From positions 1 to 64,000 of the forward strand of contig JAVGVS010000538.1 in NCBI GenBank assembly GCA_032718565.1: a stretch of 64,000 nucleotides of DNA, given 5' to 3'. Source of the DNA: Distichodus sexfasciatus. Lineage: Eukaryota > Chordata > Actinopteri > Characiformes > Distichodontidae. Made by a program: the position numbers and the translations under genes. The number at the start of each line of letters is the position of its first letter. Position 1 is the stretch's first letter. The notes beneath the pieces are model-generated. The model did no database searches and was not told the DNA's origin. It saw nothing but the letters and a program-made list of their open reading frames with translations. Positions 10,701-23,127 of the stretch are shown one piece after another.

Positions 10701-13700
10701 TTTTGTGGCAGGGACAATCTCCCAGGACTAGTGTGATGTTCAGAGCCTTGGTCAGGCTCCCAGTGCTGGTAGTTCTAGCAGTAGGATAGCACTTGATTTG
10801 AACCAATGATATCTTGTCCACTGGACACCACCATTCCACTGGATCCAATTACTTAAAATTATTATAAATATTTGTGAATATTATAAAAAGAAAAAACAAA
10901 CACAAAGATGAGTTGGTTAAAATATAACATGTTGCACCATTAAGCATGAGCCTTTCTATATATGCAGCATTATAACCAGTTTCTGATTTGTAATAAAGTA
11001 AAGGTACACATTCTAAAGTTATTTAATCATTTATACCTGTTTTTCATGGATGTGTGTTGTAAGTAGAGTGAAATCTAATGATAATCTCCCCTTAAAATGA
11101 TATTTGCAGGACTTGATAAGATGATGGTGGACAAGGACGGAGAGGTGACGGTCACCAACGACGGAGCCACAATTCTCAGCATGATGGATGTGGATCACCA
11201 GATTGCCAAACTCATGGTGGAGCTGTCGAAGTCTCAGGATGACGAAATCGGAGATGGAACCACTGGAGTTGTTGGTGAGAGTCTTTATTAAACCCAAAGC
11301 ATTCTGAGCTTTCATGATGAAACCACTCCAGTTTTAGAACACTTTCACCAGGGAAAATGAATGATTTTTAGATCTTTTCCCAGATTAACTGAAATCTCAA
11401 GGCTGTCTATAAAGGCTCATTGCCCACAATAGAATATAATTTGCTTAGCCAAGAGTTTAGTGCCTTATTCTCCTTTGTTTAATGATGTATAGAGAGACTG
11501 CAAGGTGCTTTTGTCCTAAACTGACTTTGTTCTCCCCCAGTGCTTGCCGGAGCGCTGCTGGAGCAGGCCGAGCAGCTGCTGGACAGAGGCATCCACCCGA
11601 TCCGCATCGCCGACGGTTACGACCAGGCGGCTCGCATCGCCATCGAACACCTCGACAAGATTGGAGACAGCTTCACTGTGGACCCCAGTAACACCGAACC
11701 TCTTATTCAGACCGCCATGACCACGCTCGGGTCCAAAGTGTGAGCAGACGTTTTTATTTTGTCATTTGATGTATTTTCAGCCCTAGGCAAAATTGTTTAA
11801 GTTCCTGTTTGACATTCCACGGATGAGTTTAGCAGCTCTGGCATTTTCTGCACAACACTGTTGTAAACTGACTACTGCTTTATTTTGTTAAAGGAGTAAT
11901 TTTAATCTTTCCGTGAATATCAGTGCTTTGATCTGCATCTTAGCAGATGGTGATGCAAAAGTATGGTTTGACTTCTTATATCAAGCTTTTTAATATTCCC
12001 TGGGGCCTGATATTATTGTAATTATATAATATAATGATTTCCTGCTAACATACTGAGTAAAGTCTGTTAAAACACTCATTATTCAACCCCACATTCTCTT
12101 TCAGGATCAACCGATGCCACAGGCAGATGGCCGAGATTGCGGTCAACGCCATCCTCACCGTGGCCGACATGGAGAGGAAGGACGTGGACTTCGAACTCAT
12201 CAAGATGGAAGGCAAGGTCGGGGGCAAACTCGAGGACACTCAGCTCATTAAGGGAGTGATCGTGGACAAAGAGTTCAGCCATCCTCAAATGCCCAAGGTA
12301 CGGATGGCTTCACATTCTGCTATTCTCATGAAACAAGTTACATTCATACCTGGAATTATTAAACATCGGGGCTCTTTTCTTGCAGTTTGTTCACTGATTG
12401 TGTTGCATTAGTGTTGGCCAAAATGAGAACCTGGATAAAAGTGTTTGTTCCAAAATCTGATTCGCAGAAATCATGCATCATGCTGCAAACTTCCAAAATT
12501 CAGACTAAATAATAATGCAGAGATCTTCATCTCTGTGTAGTGAAGCAGATGCAAACACGTCCAGTCGTAATTCTGCATTACCACTAATTGATCCAAAAAG
12601 GCAAACCTTCACATGTGCAAAATTCACTAGATGTGAAGTGAAATATGTTTACGATGTAAGGTGTCAGTGAGCATGAGGTATCAGTGAGCGTATGTAAAAT
12701 GTTAAGAATAAAGCGCATTGAGTATCAGTGTCAAATTGGCACGGGCCCGTTTACACGTGTGTAGATCTTTTTAATAATGAGGCTTGTGACACAGTTCTAG
12801 TGTGTACAGAGTTAATTTACCGCAAACACATAAAAAAAAAAAACATAAAAGCAAAAATGGGTTTATAAAAATATCTAGATACGTGTACACAGCCCCTAAA
12901 TTACGTTGTAGTGTGATGTGAGGTTTCTCATGTTTCCTCAAAGATCTATGGCAGGTAGCACGAATGCTGACTCTCCCTGTCTGTAGATCTTTACTTGATA
13001 CTGGGGATAACCACATATTAGCAATACATATATAAACGGGTTAAATAAGTCGTTCTTATAAAATTATTTAACCTCAGATAGTAAAGTGAACATCTCAGTA
13101 AACCACTAAAACGAACAGTTTCATAGGTATTTCCAATGGTTCATTTTTAGCCTACCTGGTGTCATTGCTATGGCTAGAGCTAGCTAGCTACGTGGCATAA
13201 TTTACCTTCATAATGTTGATGCATGACGAGATATATCTGAAGACCCTTTTCCCTCTTGCACTTGGGAGTGACGGTTGAGTTATTTGATGTACGACGTTAA
13301 TCGTTATCCTTGGCAGGTATTGAGTGTTACCGGCGTCGTTAATGATGCAGAAATTCAACCGGAAGTGCCCCCGCCCACCAATGAAAACTGACAGTCGTAG
13401 AACGTCCGTAAATGCAAAACTAGTGAATAGGCAAAGTACTGCACTTGATGTTTTTGTTGAGGTTAAGTTTTTAGATTTTTTTTTAGCTAGAATAGAAGTT
13501 AAAAAATATAGATTGTTTGGTCTTTTATTTTAATTGGGTAATTGTGTAATTTGTGTAATTCCATAAAATAGCCAGTTATATTAGTTGCTAATATGACATT
13601 AAAACTGAACTAAACAAGCAAACAAACAAAATGTCTGTAGAAGCCAACACGTCAGAATCACGTTTGTTTGTCATGCTGTTCACTCCCAGGTGTTAAAGGA

Positions 13701-16506
13701 CACGAAAATCGCCATCCTCACCTGCCCGTTCGAGCCTCCCAAACCCAAAACCAAGCACAAGCTGGACGTCACCTCAGTGGAAGACTACAAGGCTTTGCAG
13801 AAGTACGAGAAGGAAAAATTCAGAGAAATGATTCAGCAGGTTGGTGCACTCTCATTTTTAAGCATTTTGGCCTGTAACTCATTTTTGACTCATTTCTGGG
13901 AGAGAAGTATGTTGGGAATAAATATCAGGTAAATGTCTGTACTGTGAGTAGAACGCTGGTTGTTGTTATTTATCAGCTAAAATATAAGTTTTGTCTGTAA
14001 TCAATGGGAAGATTGAACTGAACTGGAAGGTTTTAGTGAATGTTGGACTTCCCTGTGAGAGTCGTGAGCGCTAACAAACGCAGCGTGTGTTTTCATGGTG
14101 AAAAATACGTTGGTGGTGTACAGTTCAGATGGAATTGATCAGTTGGAACCGGTTTTTGATTCCCAACCCTATTTATAAGTTTGAAATTTTGTGTAATCTT
14201 ATGTTTAGACGGGTTGTGAGATTATATAGTTATAGCCTTTAGTAAAAAGCAGTGTATATGGGGTGTAACGGCTAGGTGTTGACCCTGTGATCTGAGGGTC
14301 GCTGGTTCAAATACCACACCGGTCGAGGTACCGACCAGACTAAGGCTTTTAACGTGAAGTGACTGGAGGGCACATATTTCTCCCATCTCTTACTCACTGC
14401 ACTGGTTTCCGGTTCACTACAGAAATCATTCAAAAATGAATCCTGCAAAGCTTCTCAGCTCTTAGGTCTGGGCAACAGGACCTCCTAGTCATCCCTCGCA
14501 ACCGGCTTAAGACGTGTGGGAACTGTGCGTTTGTCAGTTACATCACAGCTTTGGAACAATCTCCTGCTAGCTCAGTTGTCAGTTGGTAGCATTGATGGTT
14601 AGGGCGTTCGCCCTGTGATCAAAGGTTGCCGGTTTGAAACCTGGAGCGATAAGAGTACCACTGAGATGCCCATGAGCAAGTTACCATCTCCAAGCAATGC
14701 TCAGCATGTGCTGCTCATCAGCTGTCCACCGTTCCCTCACGGATGGGTCAAATGCAGTGGTCACATTTGTGTGTGGAGCACCGTGTGCCGTGCTGTGTTC
14801 ACAATGACAAATAATCACTCACTTTCGACTTACGATCTTCTTAGTTAAGTGTTTTTCTGGCTTTTTTTGTTTCTCCTAGATGGGAAATAATGATTCTGAT
14901 TTTAACTGCCAATCCTTAGAGTGTCCTTGGGTGTTTTGTATCATGGAAAAACATCTTTGTACCGCTCCGTACAGGTAAAAGACAACGGGGCCAACCTCGC
15001 CATTTGCCAGTGGGGTTTTGATGACGAGGCAAACCACTTACTGCTGCAGAACGAGCTCCCTGCAGTCCGCTGGGTTGGAGGCCCCGAGATCGAGGTCAGT
15101 GAAATGTAACACATATACAACAGTAGATAGAATAGATCAAATAGTCATCGTGTGCAAGCTCTATGTGCATCCTCGAATCATAAGCACATGACGCTCTCCT
15201 AACTCTTAAACCTGCTGTGTTGCAGTTGATCGCCATCGCCACCGGAGGGCGCATCGTGCCCCGCTTCTCTGAGCTGACCCCGGAGAAGCTGGGCATGGCC
15301 GGACTGGTGCGGGAAATCTGCTTCGGCACCACTAAAGACCACATGCTGGTCATCGAGGAGTGCAAGAACTCCAGAGCCGTCACCATTTTCATCCGCGGAG
15401 GAAACAAAATGGTAGAGTTGACACCACCAGGCTTTCACGTGCGACAAACCGTGGCCATTGTGCTCCAGTTCTAATAGTAGTGTTGATGTTCCCTGTCCCC
15501 AGATCATCGAGGAGGCAAAGCGAGCTCTCCACGACGCACTGTGCGTTATCCGCAACCTGGTCCGGGACAACCGCATCGTCTACGGAGGGGGAGCGTCAGA
15601 GATCGCCTGCGCACTCGCCGTCAACCTGGCGGCCGACAAGGTACCGGTCACACGTAACGTAACACAACGCCCATGCAACCAGTTGTAAGCATACATTACT
15701 CAAGGCAACACACTGTGCGTCGTGGTGGATGTTCACACACATTTAAACATAACTGTACACACACACACACACGCACACACACTGGTCGCCCAGAGGAGGA
15801 TGTGGTCGCCCTCTGTCTCTTGGTTTCTTCCTGCTAGAGGGCGTTTTCCTGGTCGCTGTCGCCTCAGGCCTGCTCGGTGGGGGCTTGGGCTGGTAACATG
15901 CCAAGCGTTTTATGATATTGTCTGTTGTAAAGAGCGATATACAAATAAAACTGAATTCAATGGAATGTAACTCATTTCTGCTCTGAATAAGGGATGCACA
16001 GTATATCGTTTCAGCCTCTGTATCACTATCACACTGTGGGGCGTAAATGAGTTAAGGCAAATGAAATGAAACAGGCTTGCAGTGCTCTTCTTGTTGAACG
16101 GTATTATGACTACAAATCTGTACTCTTTTAAAAGTTAACATTTACCCCTAAAGTCATTTCATAACAGGCTCCATCTTCACCTGCCTTTTTCTTTTTTTTT
16201 TGGTGCTTTGGAGTTCGGGATCATCTAAGTTTAGGGTTCGTACTAAAATCAGGCCAGTAAAATAATAATTATATATGCAAGTTGTAAATATTGTTTTGTA
16301 TGTATTGTTACAATCTTTGTTTTTAATTAGAGCTGGGTGTTATTTAGTGACATTTTCTGATATTCAAGAGATTCAAGATTCTATGTTACATGTGTAGTTG
16401 TGAAATGCACCAGGAAATCGTTTCAGAATACAAATTAACAGAGAAAGTTAGAGACTGCAGATAAAACTGGAAATTTAGAGACTATTTTATATATGTATAT
16501 ATATAT

Positions 16507-16546
<40 letters not shown>

Positions 16547-18797
16547 GGGAGAGAAAGAGTTGCAATCATAAATGCTTTGGTATTGTCATGTTAATTTCTT
16601 TGGTTTGCATTAGAAAAGCAGAAAAAAGCAAATCTGAGACATTCCACACAAAAGTCAAGAAATGGAAATAAATATATATACACACACACACACCCTGATG
16701 GTCCCCCAGTTATGATGTTTTCATCTTAGCGTTACGGCAAAATTGTACAAATGTTCTACTTTTCGCACAGCAGACAAATGTAGCAGTGTATGCAGTACGA
16801 TACCTTGAGATGCCTTGAGTTGATGAGCGATGAGCAGTTCAGTTGTCTCTGTGTTATAGATATTGTTGGGAAAGACATTGTAATATTGTGCCTCCCTCAC
16901 TTGACTAGAGTTTAGTGAGAGATATGCCATGCTGTTGTCTTACCTCATCTTCAACAGCCGTGTCTTATTTTACATTAGATTGGATTCTACTTTATCATTC
17001 TTCTAGTACAACAATATGCAGTTCAACATCTAACCAGCAAGTGCAAATAGTAGAATAAAGGTGACAAATAAATGAGATCTTTATATATAATTACAAAGGA
17101 ATAGAAACATAAGAGAAGAGCTGTGTGTAAAAACATCTTGTAAATATATATAACGTCTGGGTATATAAAAAGATCAATATTTATTGTAATTTCATATATA
17201 AGATGTTCTCACCCAGAGATCTGGGTATTTTCTTTAATATTTCTGTTCACTAGTTTGTTTTGCTTCATTAGCTTGTGGAGATTTCACACTCTCACAGTTT
17301 ATTTTAGTTAATCACACCACGTTCCCTCTCTCTCTCTGCGCCGCAGTGCCCGTCGCTGGAGCAGTATGCCATGCGGGCGTTTGCCGACGCGCTGGAGGTG
17401 ATCCCCATGGCTCTGGCAGAGAACAGCGGCATGAACCCCATTCAGACCATGACGGAGGTTCGCGCTCGGCAGGTCAAAGAGAACAACGCTGCGCTCGGAA
17501 TCGACTGCCTGCGTCTCTCCACGAACGGTACGCTGCTGCCCACCGCAGCACTCTCAACACCACTACAGTAGACCAATAATATAACAAATAAACTCACGTA
17601 ATGTGCTTTAAAAGCCATAAGATGTGCTCATAACGTTTAGGTGCGGGACATGCTGGAACTAAAATAGTTATGATGTTTGGTTCATTTATTGAGAGCTTGT
17701 CCTGCCAACACTGTGAGCTGTGAAAGTCATGTTGGTCAGTACGAAAGAGATCTGGGATTCTGCACTTTAATTATTAAATTCACTGTTCAAAGTCAAAGTA
17801 AACTTTTCCGTCATCTCAGCTATTATATATTCTAGCGCATAGACACAAGACGCCGTGGCTCCAGTTTCTACAAAGTACAATGAAGGCACATACAATGTAC
17901 ATATATAAATTAACTATAAAATATAGGGCCAATTTCCCAGTCTAAGATTAAGCCTAGTACTAGACCAGTTTCTCAGTCCCAGCCCTGGCGGATCACCGCT
18001 CTGTACCGGTTCGTTATTTCCTGCACCGCCACACGCCGATCCTATGTTGCTAGTTAGCTAATCAGTAGCATCAGCTGTGTCGTGGGTCGGGAAACTCGAA
18101 TCTGTGCAGAGCAGGGGTCCAGGAGGACTGGGATTGAGAAACGCTATCGTTGACTAACTTTGACTTTCAGTAGTAAATCTCCATTGGTACTGCAACTTAG
18201 TCCAACACTAGGTTTAATCCATGTTCAAGAAAAGTAGAAGTAAAACATGTTACATATTCAATAAGGCTAGGCATTTCATCCAAAATTAATTGAAACCCTT
18301 ATTCAGAACTTCTCATCGGTGTAATGGTGCCTGTGCTGATTATTTAGATTTTTAACATTCTGCTAATCCTTTACTCAAAAATAAACAACTAAGACCACTG
18401 GGTTCGTGCACCGTCCCCGTCCAGTCCGCCACTACATGTGTGTTTTCTCTTCAGTTATAAAACACTAAAATATATTTTTTTCATTAGAACTACGAGGGCA
18501 AAAAACAGTTTGTTAATTGTAATGAAGTTAAAATGTTAAATTAATCGTGATATTGATTTGAGGTCGCATTGCCCAGCTTTAAAGTTTGGTTACATTCCTG
18601 CACGCAGTAATGCTGTAGTAGAAGTTGCTGTTGAGCCCCCTTTGATTTTGTTACAAATAAATTTTCCAGACATGAAGCAGCAGCACGTGATCGAGACCCT
18701 CATCGGCAAGAAGCAGCAGATCTCTCTTGCTACACAAGTGGTGAAAATGATCCTGAAGATAGATGACATCAGAAACCCCGGAGAATCTTCTGACTAG
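7784..18797 (+). CDS. cct5: T-complex protein 1 subunit epsilon (CCT5)
   Basis: One of eight paralogous subunits of the cytosolic TRiC/CCT chaperonin, which folds actin, tubulin and many WD40 proteins using ATP. Coding exons are 7784-7888, 9955-10015, 11110-11274, 11541-11739, 12105-12297, 13690-13839, 14975-15094, 15226-15411, 15503-15640, 17347-17527 and 18670-18797. All have AG/GT borders and phases that join without a shift, giving 541 codons, the length of human CCT5. The nucleotide-binding blocks are intact: NDGATI (residues 72-77) and GDGTTG (103-108). The subunit-specific segments HPQMPK, TCPFEPPKPKTKHKLDVTSV, QWGFDDEANHLLLQ and MNPIQTMTEVRARQVKE are present. It ends ESSD. A polyadenylation-type ATTAAA is at 18893-18898. 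Introns hold SINEs, a GATA tract, a decayed MITE-like repeat and a duplicate of exon 3. Confidence 0.98.
8385..8945 (+). pseudogene. Decayed duplicate of CCT5 exon 3 with flanking intron, inside intron 1
   Basis: At 8879-8935 the sequence reads as an altered version of exon 3. GACAAGG-GGAGAGGTGAC, GTCACCAACGACAGAGC and TACAATTATAAAAATGTAA match the exon 3 segment 11131-11185 (DKDGEVTVTNDGATILSM) with Gly-to-Arg, Leu-to-Ile and stop changes. Further upstream, 8425-8480 (CTGATTTGTAGTAAACTAAA ... AAAGTTATTTCTTTATTTAT) matches 10982-11035 just before the real exon 3, so intron sequence came with it. No usable splice sites surround the remnant. This indicates an old local genomic duplication and not a processed copy. 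Confidence 0.75.
10050..10145 (+). repeat. Fragment of dispersed repeat in CCT5 intron 2
   Basis: TTGGGGATTAAGGGTCTTGT followed by TCTGGGGCC and GCTGGTAGTGCTGG matches the downstream part of the core repeat at 43880-43945 (GGGTTAAGGGTCTTGCTCTGG). A partial copy. A weaker related piece lies at 10705-10810. Confidence 0.5.
13865..14175 (+). repeat. MITE-like repeat in CCT5 intron 6
   Basis: The segment from AACTCATTTTTGACTCATTT through GATCAGTTGGAACCGG is found again in the opposite orientation at 22365-22870, with the same internal landmarks (GTTGTTGTTATTT, GTTGGACTTCCCTGTGAGAG, ACGCAGCGTGTG). A third, weaker copy is at 47115-47240. This is a non-coding dispersed element. Terminal repeats were not resolved. 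Confidence 0.7.
14236..14830 (+). mobile_element. Two tRNA-headed SINEs in CCT5 intron 6
   Basis: The first head starts near 14262 (GTAACGGCTAGGTGTTGACC, then GGGTCGCTGGTTCAAATACC). The second is near full length from about 14580 (GTTGGTAGCATTGATGGTTA ... GTTGCCGGTTTGAAACC) to the tail at 14765-14830 (GTGTGGAGCACCGTGTGCCG, CACAATGACAAATAATCACT). Box A-like and box B-like segments are visible. These are SINE heads and not functional tRNAs, because no acceptor stem closes. Confidence 0.8.
16476..16700. repeat. AT, GATA and CA simple repeats in CCT5 intron 9
   Basis: Short tracts of TATA (16490-16506), GATA (16508-16546) and CACACA (16680-16693) lie in intron 9, which otherwise contains no recognisable feature. 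Confidence 0.8.
17785..17935 (-). repeat. Dispersed LINE/SINE 3'-end repeat in CCT5 intron 10
   Basis: GTCAAAGTAAACTTTTCCGT, CATCTCAGCTATTATATATT and GACGCCGTGGCTCCAGTTTC match the copy at 42870-43080. It is in minus orientation relative to the copies at 28800 and 42300. Confidence 0.65.
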
Positions 18798-18973
18798 TCG
18801 TGTTTCAGTGTTGACAGAAATGTCCTCGTCAGAACTTATTTCACTGTTATTTAATGTTTGATACGCTACTTCTGTTTGAAGCAGGAACCATCATTAAAGA
18901 GCTGATCTGCTAGACTCCAGCGCCTCTGCGTCATCACTTCTGGGTGAAAAGCGAGTGTTATGTGGCTTTCAAC

Positions 18974-19518
18974 TAGGGATGCACTGATCCATTACGTGGA
19001 TCAGATATCGGTCCGATAATGACTCAGATAGCTTGATCAGGTGTCTGTGGCATTTGCGCTAATTCCTACATATTGATATGACAATGAGCAGAACAAGCAA
19101 CACAACACACTACAAGCCCAAAAACACATCACACCGTTATACTGTTTAATTTCCTTAACAACACCAGCTCTCACCCACAGTCTCCGTGTTCCTGATGGTT
19201 TTAGCGCCGCAGGATTAGGGAGCATCACTAACTGACACAACTGTGTTTAAAGGAATAATGTTTGAGATGTTATTTTAATAATAAATCATTTAGCGTACAC
19301 ATATGGGTGTGTAATTATTACAGTTTTAGTTAGGAAAATGGTATTTAGGTCAAGTATTTCCTTAAGCAGAACAATAATCTCAATCTCTCCTCACAGAGAA
19401 ATACACAACTTATTCATCATAAACTGGTATCAGATCGGTGCTCGGGATCGGCCCATACCCAAAGCCCAAGTATTGTATTGGTATCGGAACTGGAAAAGTT
19501 GGATCTGCGCATCCCTAT
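18974..19518. mobile_element. hAT-type MITE downstream of CCT5
   Basis: The ends are inverted: TAGGGATGCACTGATCC at the left and GGATCTGCGCATCCCTA at the right. The interior matches, in reverse, the elements at 52552-53880 and 55224-57316 (GTTTTAGCGCCGCAGGATTA, GACAATGAGCAGAACAAGCA). The flanking 8-mers (CTTTCAAC left, ATTTCCAC right when the final A is excluded) agree at only 6 of 8, so the duplication is eroded or my boundary is off by one. There is no transposase. Confidence 0.75.
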
Positions 19519-19847
19519 TTCCACAAACTCCTGACCGGGAGCAACAAATGTGGTAGATTTTCTTTAATGAAGGGAATCGCTGCATATTCCTTATTCACAA
19601 TCAGGATTTCATTAAATGTGTCTCGGCTTCTTTACGGATTGGCAAGTGTGATGGGACACAACCTGCTCGCACTGCTTGTGTGTATGTGTAGTATCATATT
19701 CCAGCTTTGTGTCTAAAGTGAAAATAGAAAGTCATACTTGATTTAGTTTTATTAGGTGTTTTTACGATATTTATAATTAAGGTGTTAAAGCATTATGGAG
19801 GTTAGAGTGAGGAAAATGTTAATTCAGCGCCACAACCTTTGCATTTG

Positions 19848-20012
19848 ACCCATCCATAAAGGAGCAGTGGCCAGTTGACGCACTTGCTGGAGAGCAGTGC
19901 TTGGGGAAGGTGCTTAGCTCACGAGTACCTTTACCGGTCCGGGACTCGAACCAGCCTTCTTCCGATTACAGGGCCAACTCCCTAACTGTTACACTACCAA
20001 CTGCACTTCATG
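19848..20012 (-). mobile_element. tRNA-headed SINE (minus)
   Basis: TTTGACCCATCCATAAAGGA and AGCAGTGCTTGGGGAAGG, then ACCGGTCCGGGACTCGAACC and CTAACTGTTACACTACCAAC, are the reverse complement of the body and head of the family. The extreme tail is missing. Confidence 0.8.
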
Positions 20013-20118
20013 TAAAGACTGTGAAACGTGGAAAGTGTGAGGGACGTATGCTGATGAAGAAACTTGGACATAAGATTTTTTTGGGAGACCCTCAAGGACC
20101 CAACAAAAGTGTAAGTTA

Positions 20119-20370
20119 CAGTGCCTCCAGAAAGTATTCACAGCGCTCCATATCCTATGTTACAGTCTTATTCCCAAATTGATTAAATTAATCTTTTACT
20201 TTATAATTCTACAATACCCCAAAATGACAAAGTGAAAAAAGTTTATTTAAAACTTTTGCAAATTTATTAAAAATAAAAAACAAACATTTACATAACTTAC
20301 TTAACTTGAGACTGTAAGATAGGATATTATAGAAAACGTGGAGCACTGTGAATACTCCCCAGATGCACTG
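20119..20370. mobile_element. Tc1-type MITE with TA target duplication
   Basis: The left end CAGTGCCTCCAGAAAGTATT and right end (reverse complement CAGTGCATCTGGGGAGTATT) form terminal inverted repeats of about 31 bp continuing through CACAGCGCTCC and CACAGTGCTCC. TA dinucleotides flank both sides (20117-20118 and 20371-20372), as expected for Tc1/mariner insertion. The element is 252 bp and non-coding. Confidence 0.85.
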
Positions 20371-20409
20371 TATTTGCTTGAAGTTAGATGTTAGACAGGA
20401 GTTTCCATG

Positions 20410-21195
20410 AACTATGATGTTTGCAGATGACGTTATGATCTGCAGTGAGAGCAGGGCGCAGGTAGAGGAAAGGCTAGAGAGGTGGAGATATGTGCTGGAG
20501 AAGAGAGGAATGAAGATGAGTCGCAGCAAGACAGAATACATGTGTGTAAACTAGAGGGGCACAAGAGGAACAGTGATGTTACAGGGAGTAGAAGTAAAGA
20601 AGGTAGAGGACTTTAAGTACTTAGGGTCTACGGTCCAAAGCAACGGAGAAAGTGGAAAAGAGGAGAAGAAGCGTGTGCAAGCAGGTTGAATGGGTGGAGA
20701 AAAGTGTCAGGTGTGATGTGTGATAAAAGGGTTTGAGCAAGAATGAAAGGAAAGGTGTACAAGACAGTAGTGAGACCAGCCATGTTGTATGGTTTGGAGA
20801 CAGTGCCAATGAGGAAAAGACAGGAGGCAGAACTGGAGGTTGCAGAGCTCAAGATGCTGAGGTTCTCTTTGGGAGTGACGAGGATGGATAGGATCAGGAA
20901 TGAGTTCATCAGAGGGACAGCTCATGTTAGATGTTTTGGAGATAAAGTCAGAGAGGCCAGACTGAGATGGTTTGGACACGTCCAGAGGAGACACAATGAG
21001 TACATAGGTAGAAGGATGCTGAGGTTGGAGCCACCAGGCAGGAGGCTGAGAGGAAGACCAAAAAGGAGATTTATGGATGCGGTGAAAGAGGACATGAAGT
21101 TAGTTGGTGTGAGGGTAGAGGATGCAGAAGATAGGACTAAATGGAGACAGATGATTCGCTGTGGCAACCCCTGAAGGGAAAAGCCGAAAGAAGAA
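20410..21195 (+). mobile_element. Non-LTR retrotransposon fragment with RT active-site region
   Basis: The plus-strand translation begins with MFADDVMICSESR, holding the F-A-D-D catalytic box, then RWRYVLEKRGMKMSRSKTEY, then a stop and disrupted frames through FKYLGSTVQSNGE. The open frame 20743-21174 then carries KVYKTVVRPAMLYGLETVPM, HVQRRHNEYIGRRMLRLEPP and GRPKRRFMDAVKEDMKLVG, ending with IRCGNP and a stop. The GAAGAAGAAG tail is at 21187-21198. It is the same family as 1155-1717 but longer. Internal stops make it inactive. Confidence 0.88.
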
Positions 21196-21214
21196 GAAGT
21201 GGCTGAGGATCTAA

Positions 21215-21600
21215 TATCCGAGGCAGCTGATCGTGTAACGGTTAGGGGGTTAGCCTCATGATTGGAGGGTTGCTGGTTCAAGTCCCGGACTGGTAATGGT
21301 ACCCCTGAGATACTTAAGGGTAAGATAGTGGCGGTCTCGTAGTTAGGAAGCTCGCCTCTGGACCAAGAAGTCATGGGTTCGAATCCTACCTCCAGCTCTC
21401 ACTCTGAGGCTAGGAAAAATGGAAGTTGCTCTGGAGAACAGTTTGCTAAATGCCTTTAATGAAAAAGGGAGTCGTGTCGGCCCCGTGATCGGAGGGTCAC
21501 CGATTCAAGTCCCGGACTGGTAAAGGTACCACTGTGGTACTGATGAACAGGGTACTGTCCTCAAGCACTGCTGCTTGATATAAAAGGAAAGCTCATCTGC
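21215..21600 (+). mobile_element. Cluster of three SINE heads/fragments
   Basis: Head 1 is at about 21222-21310 (CGTGTAACGGTTAGGGGGTT, GGTTCAAGTCCCGGACTGGT). Head 2, of a different sequence, is at 21322-21400 (AGTTAGGAAGCTCGCCTCTG, GGGTTCGAATCCTACCTCCA). Head 3 is at 21470-21590 (TGATCGGAGGGTCACCGATT, CAAGTCCCGGACTGG). Head 2 looks like a separate tRNA-derived unit nested between pieces of the common SINE. Confidence 0.65.
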
Positions 21601-22364
21601 ATCTCATCTGACATCGTTTACTTGGGTTAAAGGATAAAGTTCAAGGAAAGATGATTTCTCTCCTAACAAGGTCTTCAAGAGTAAAAAGCCATTACACCTT
21701 TTATTTTTGAAACTGATTTTTTTAATTTTCATTTTATTCTGATTCTGTTATAAATGATTTCTAACACGTTGTGATTAGACAAATTATTGGTAAATTCTTC
21801 AAATGCCTAAGGACTGATTTGCTCTACATATATTTATTTAACCAAGTGAGCATGTCCTTCCTGGCCTCTTGAATGCTGGGTCTGTCCGCCTCGTTGATGT
21901 CTTCTCTTTTGCGATGTGCAAATCCATGAGTCTGATTGGGGAAAACCTTCACTTGGAAGTCCACACGGCACCGGCTCTTCAGCTTGGTCTCCAGTTTTGT
22001 CACCTTCATTTGATTGTTGATGTTAAAAAAAAAAAAAAGTTATTACAATTATTCACATGAAGGTGGAGCGGGATATTAACAACCACGGACTTACCAGGTC
22101 GAGTTCTATATATTCATCGATTTCAGCAAAAATGAAGAGAGTCGGACTTTTAAGGCTGTAATTCTCCTCCTTATCACGAACCAGCCCTGTTAGGAAAATA
22201 TTTGGGCATCAGTTAATGTTTTCATTTTGCATTTCAGCATGAGTTACTGATATTTGTGTCCAGCGAATGAGAGCCTTATTATAAAGTGTAAAACACATCT
22301 CGCCAAATAATGATCCTGCATCAATTTAACTCTTATAACTCGTTAATCAAAGCTTATATGTCAT

Positions 22365-22870
22365 ATGGGGTGGGAATCGAAAACTGTTTCCCACTCAGAA
22401 CCAGTTCCAATTGATCAGTTCCATCAGAACTGTACATGTTCAACGTTATCGATTCTTCTGAACGATTCTCTCATTTCCCAGCACCACGTTTCCCGCTTGT
22501 CCCTAAGTGTTGCGTCGCGGTTCATTACGTCACACTCTCTGTGACCTGACCTTCAACCACGAGGAATCATGACGCATAAATGATATTCTTCACCATGTAA
22601 ACATACACGCTGCGTTTGTTAGCTCTCACAGGGAAGTCCAACATTCACTAAAACCTTCCAGTTCAGTTCAATCTTCCCATTGATTACAGACAAAACTTAT
22701 ATTTTAGCTGAAAAATAACAACAACCAGCGTTCCACTCACAGTACAGACATTTACTTGATATGTATTTATTCCCGACGCGCGTCCACAGCGCTATTGTGC
22801 CGCGGCTCTCATATGGAACGGCCTCATGACAAAAATGTACTTCTCTCCCAGAAATGAGTCAAAAATGAGT
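22365..22870 (-). repeat. MITE-like repeat inside CMBL copy 2
   Basis: Reverse-orientation, longer copy of the repeat in CCT5 intron 6 (13865-14175). It starts GGTGGGAATCGAAAACTGTT and ends near CCCAGAAATGAGTCAAAAAT. Non-coding. Confidence 0.7.
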
Positions 22871-23127
22871 TATGGGCCAAAATGAGTCAAATGCTCAAAA
22901 ACTGCCAAAACTTCAGTATTTCTTCATATTCCATTAATCAAACAATATTGTTTCCATTCTATGTTAGAGAGCAAAAAATAAATGTAGAAAAAAGCATGAT
23001 TTGTTATCAAATTATTTTATTCTATATCCAGATGGATTCCAAATGGATAAAGAAGTGTTTCCACCTGCACTAACCTTATTGTTCTTCACAGTACTAAGCC
23101 ATAGAATGTCTCTGCACAATAACAACA

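Noticed and set aside
20707..21374. Minus-strand frames opposite the LINE fragment at 20410-21195
   Set aside because: Antisense shadows; only the plus strand carries RT motifs.
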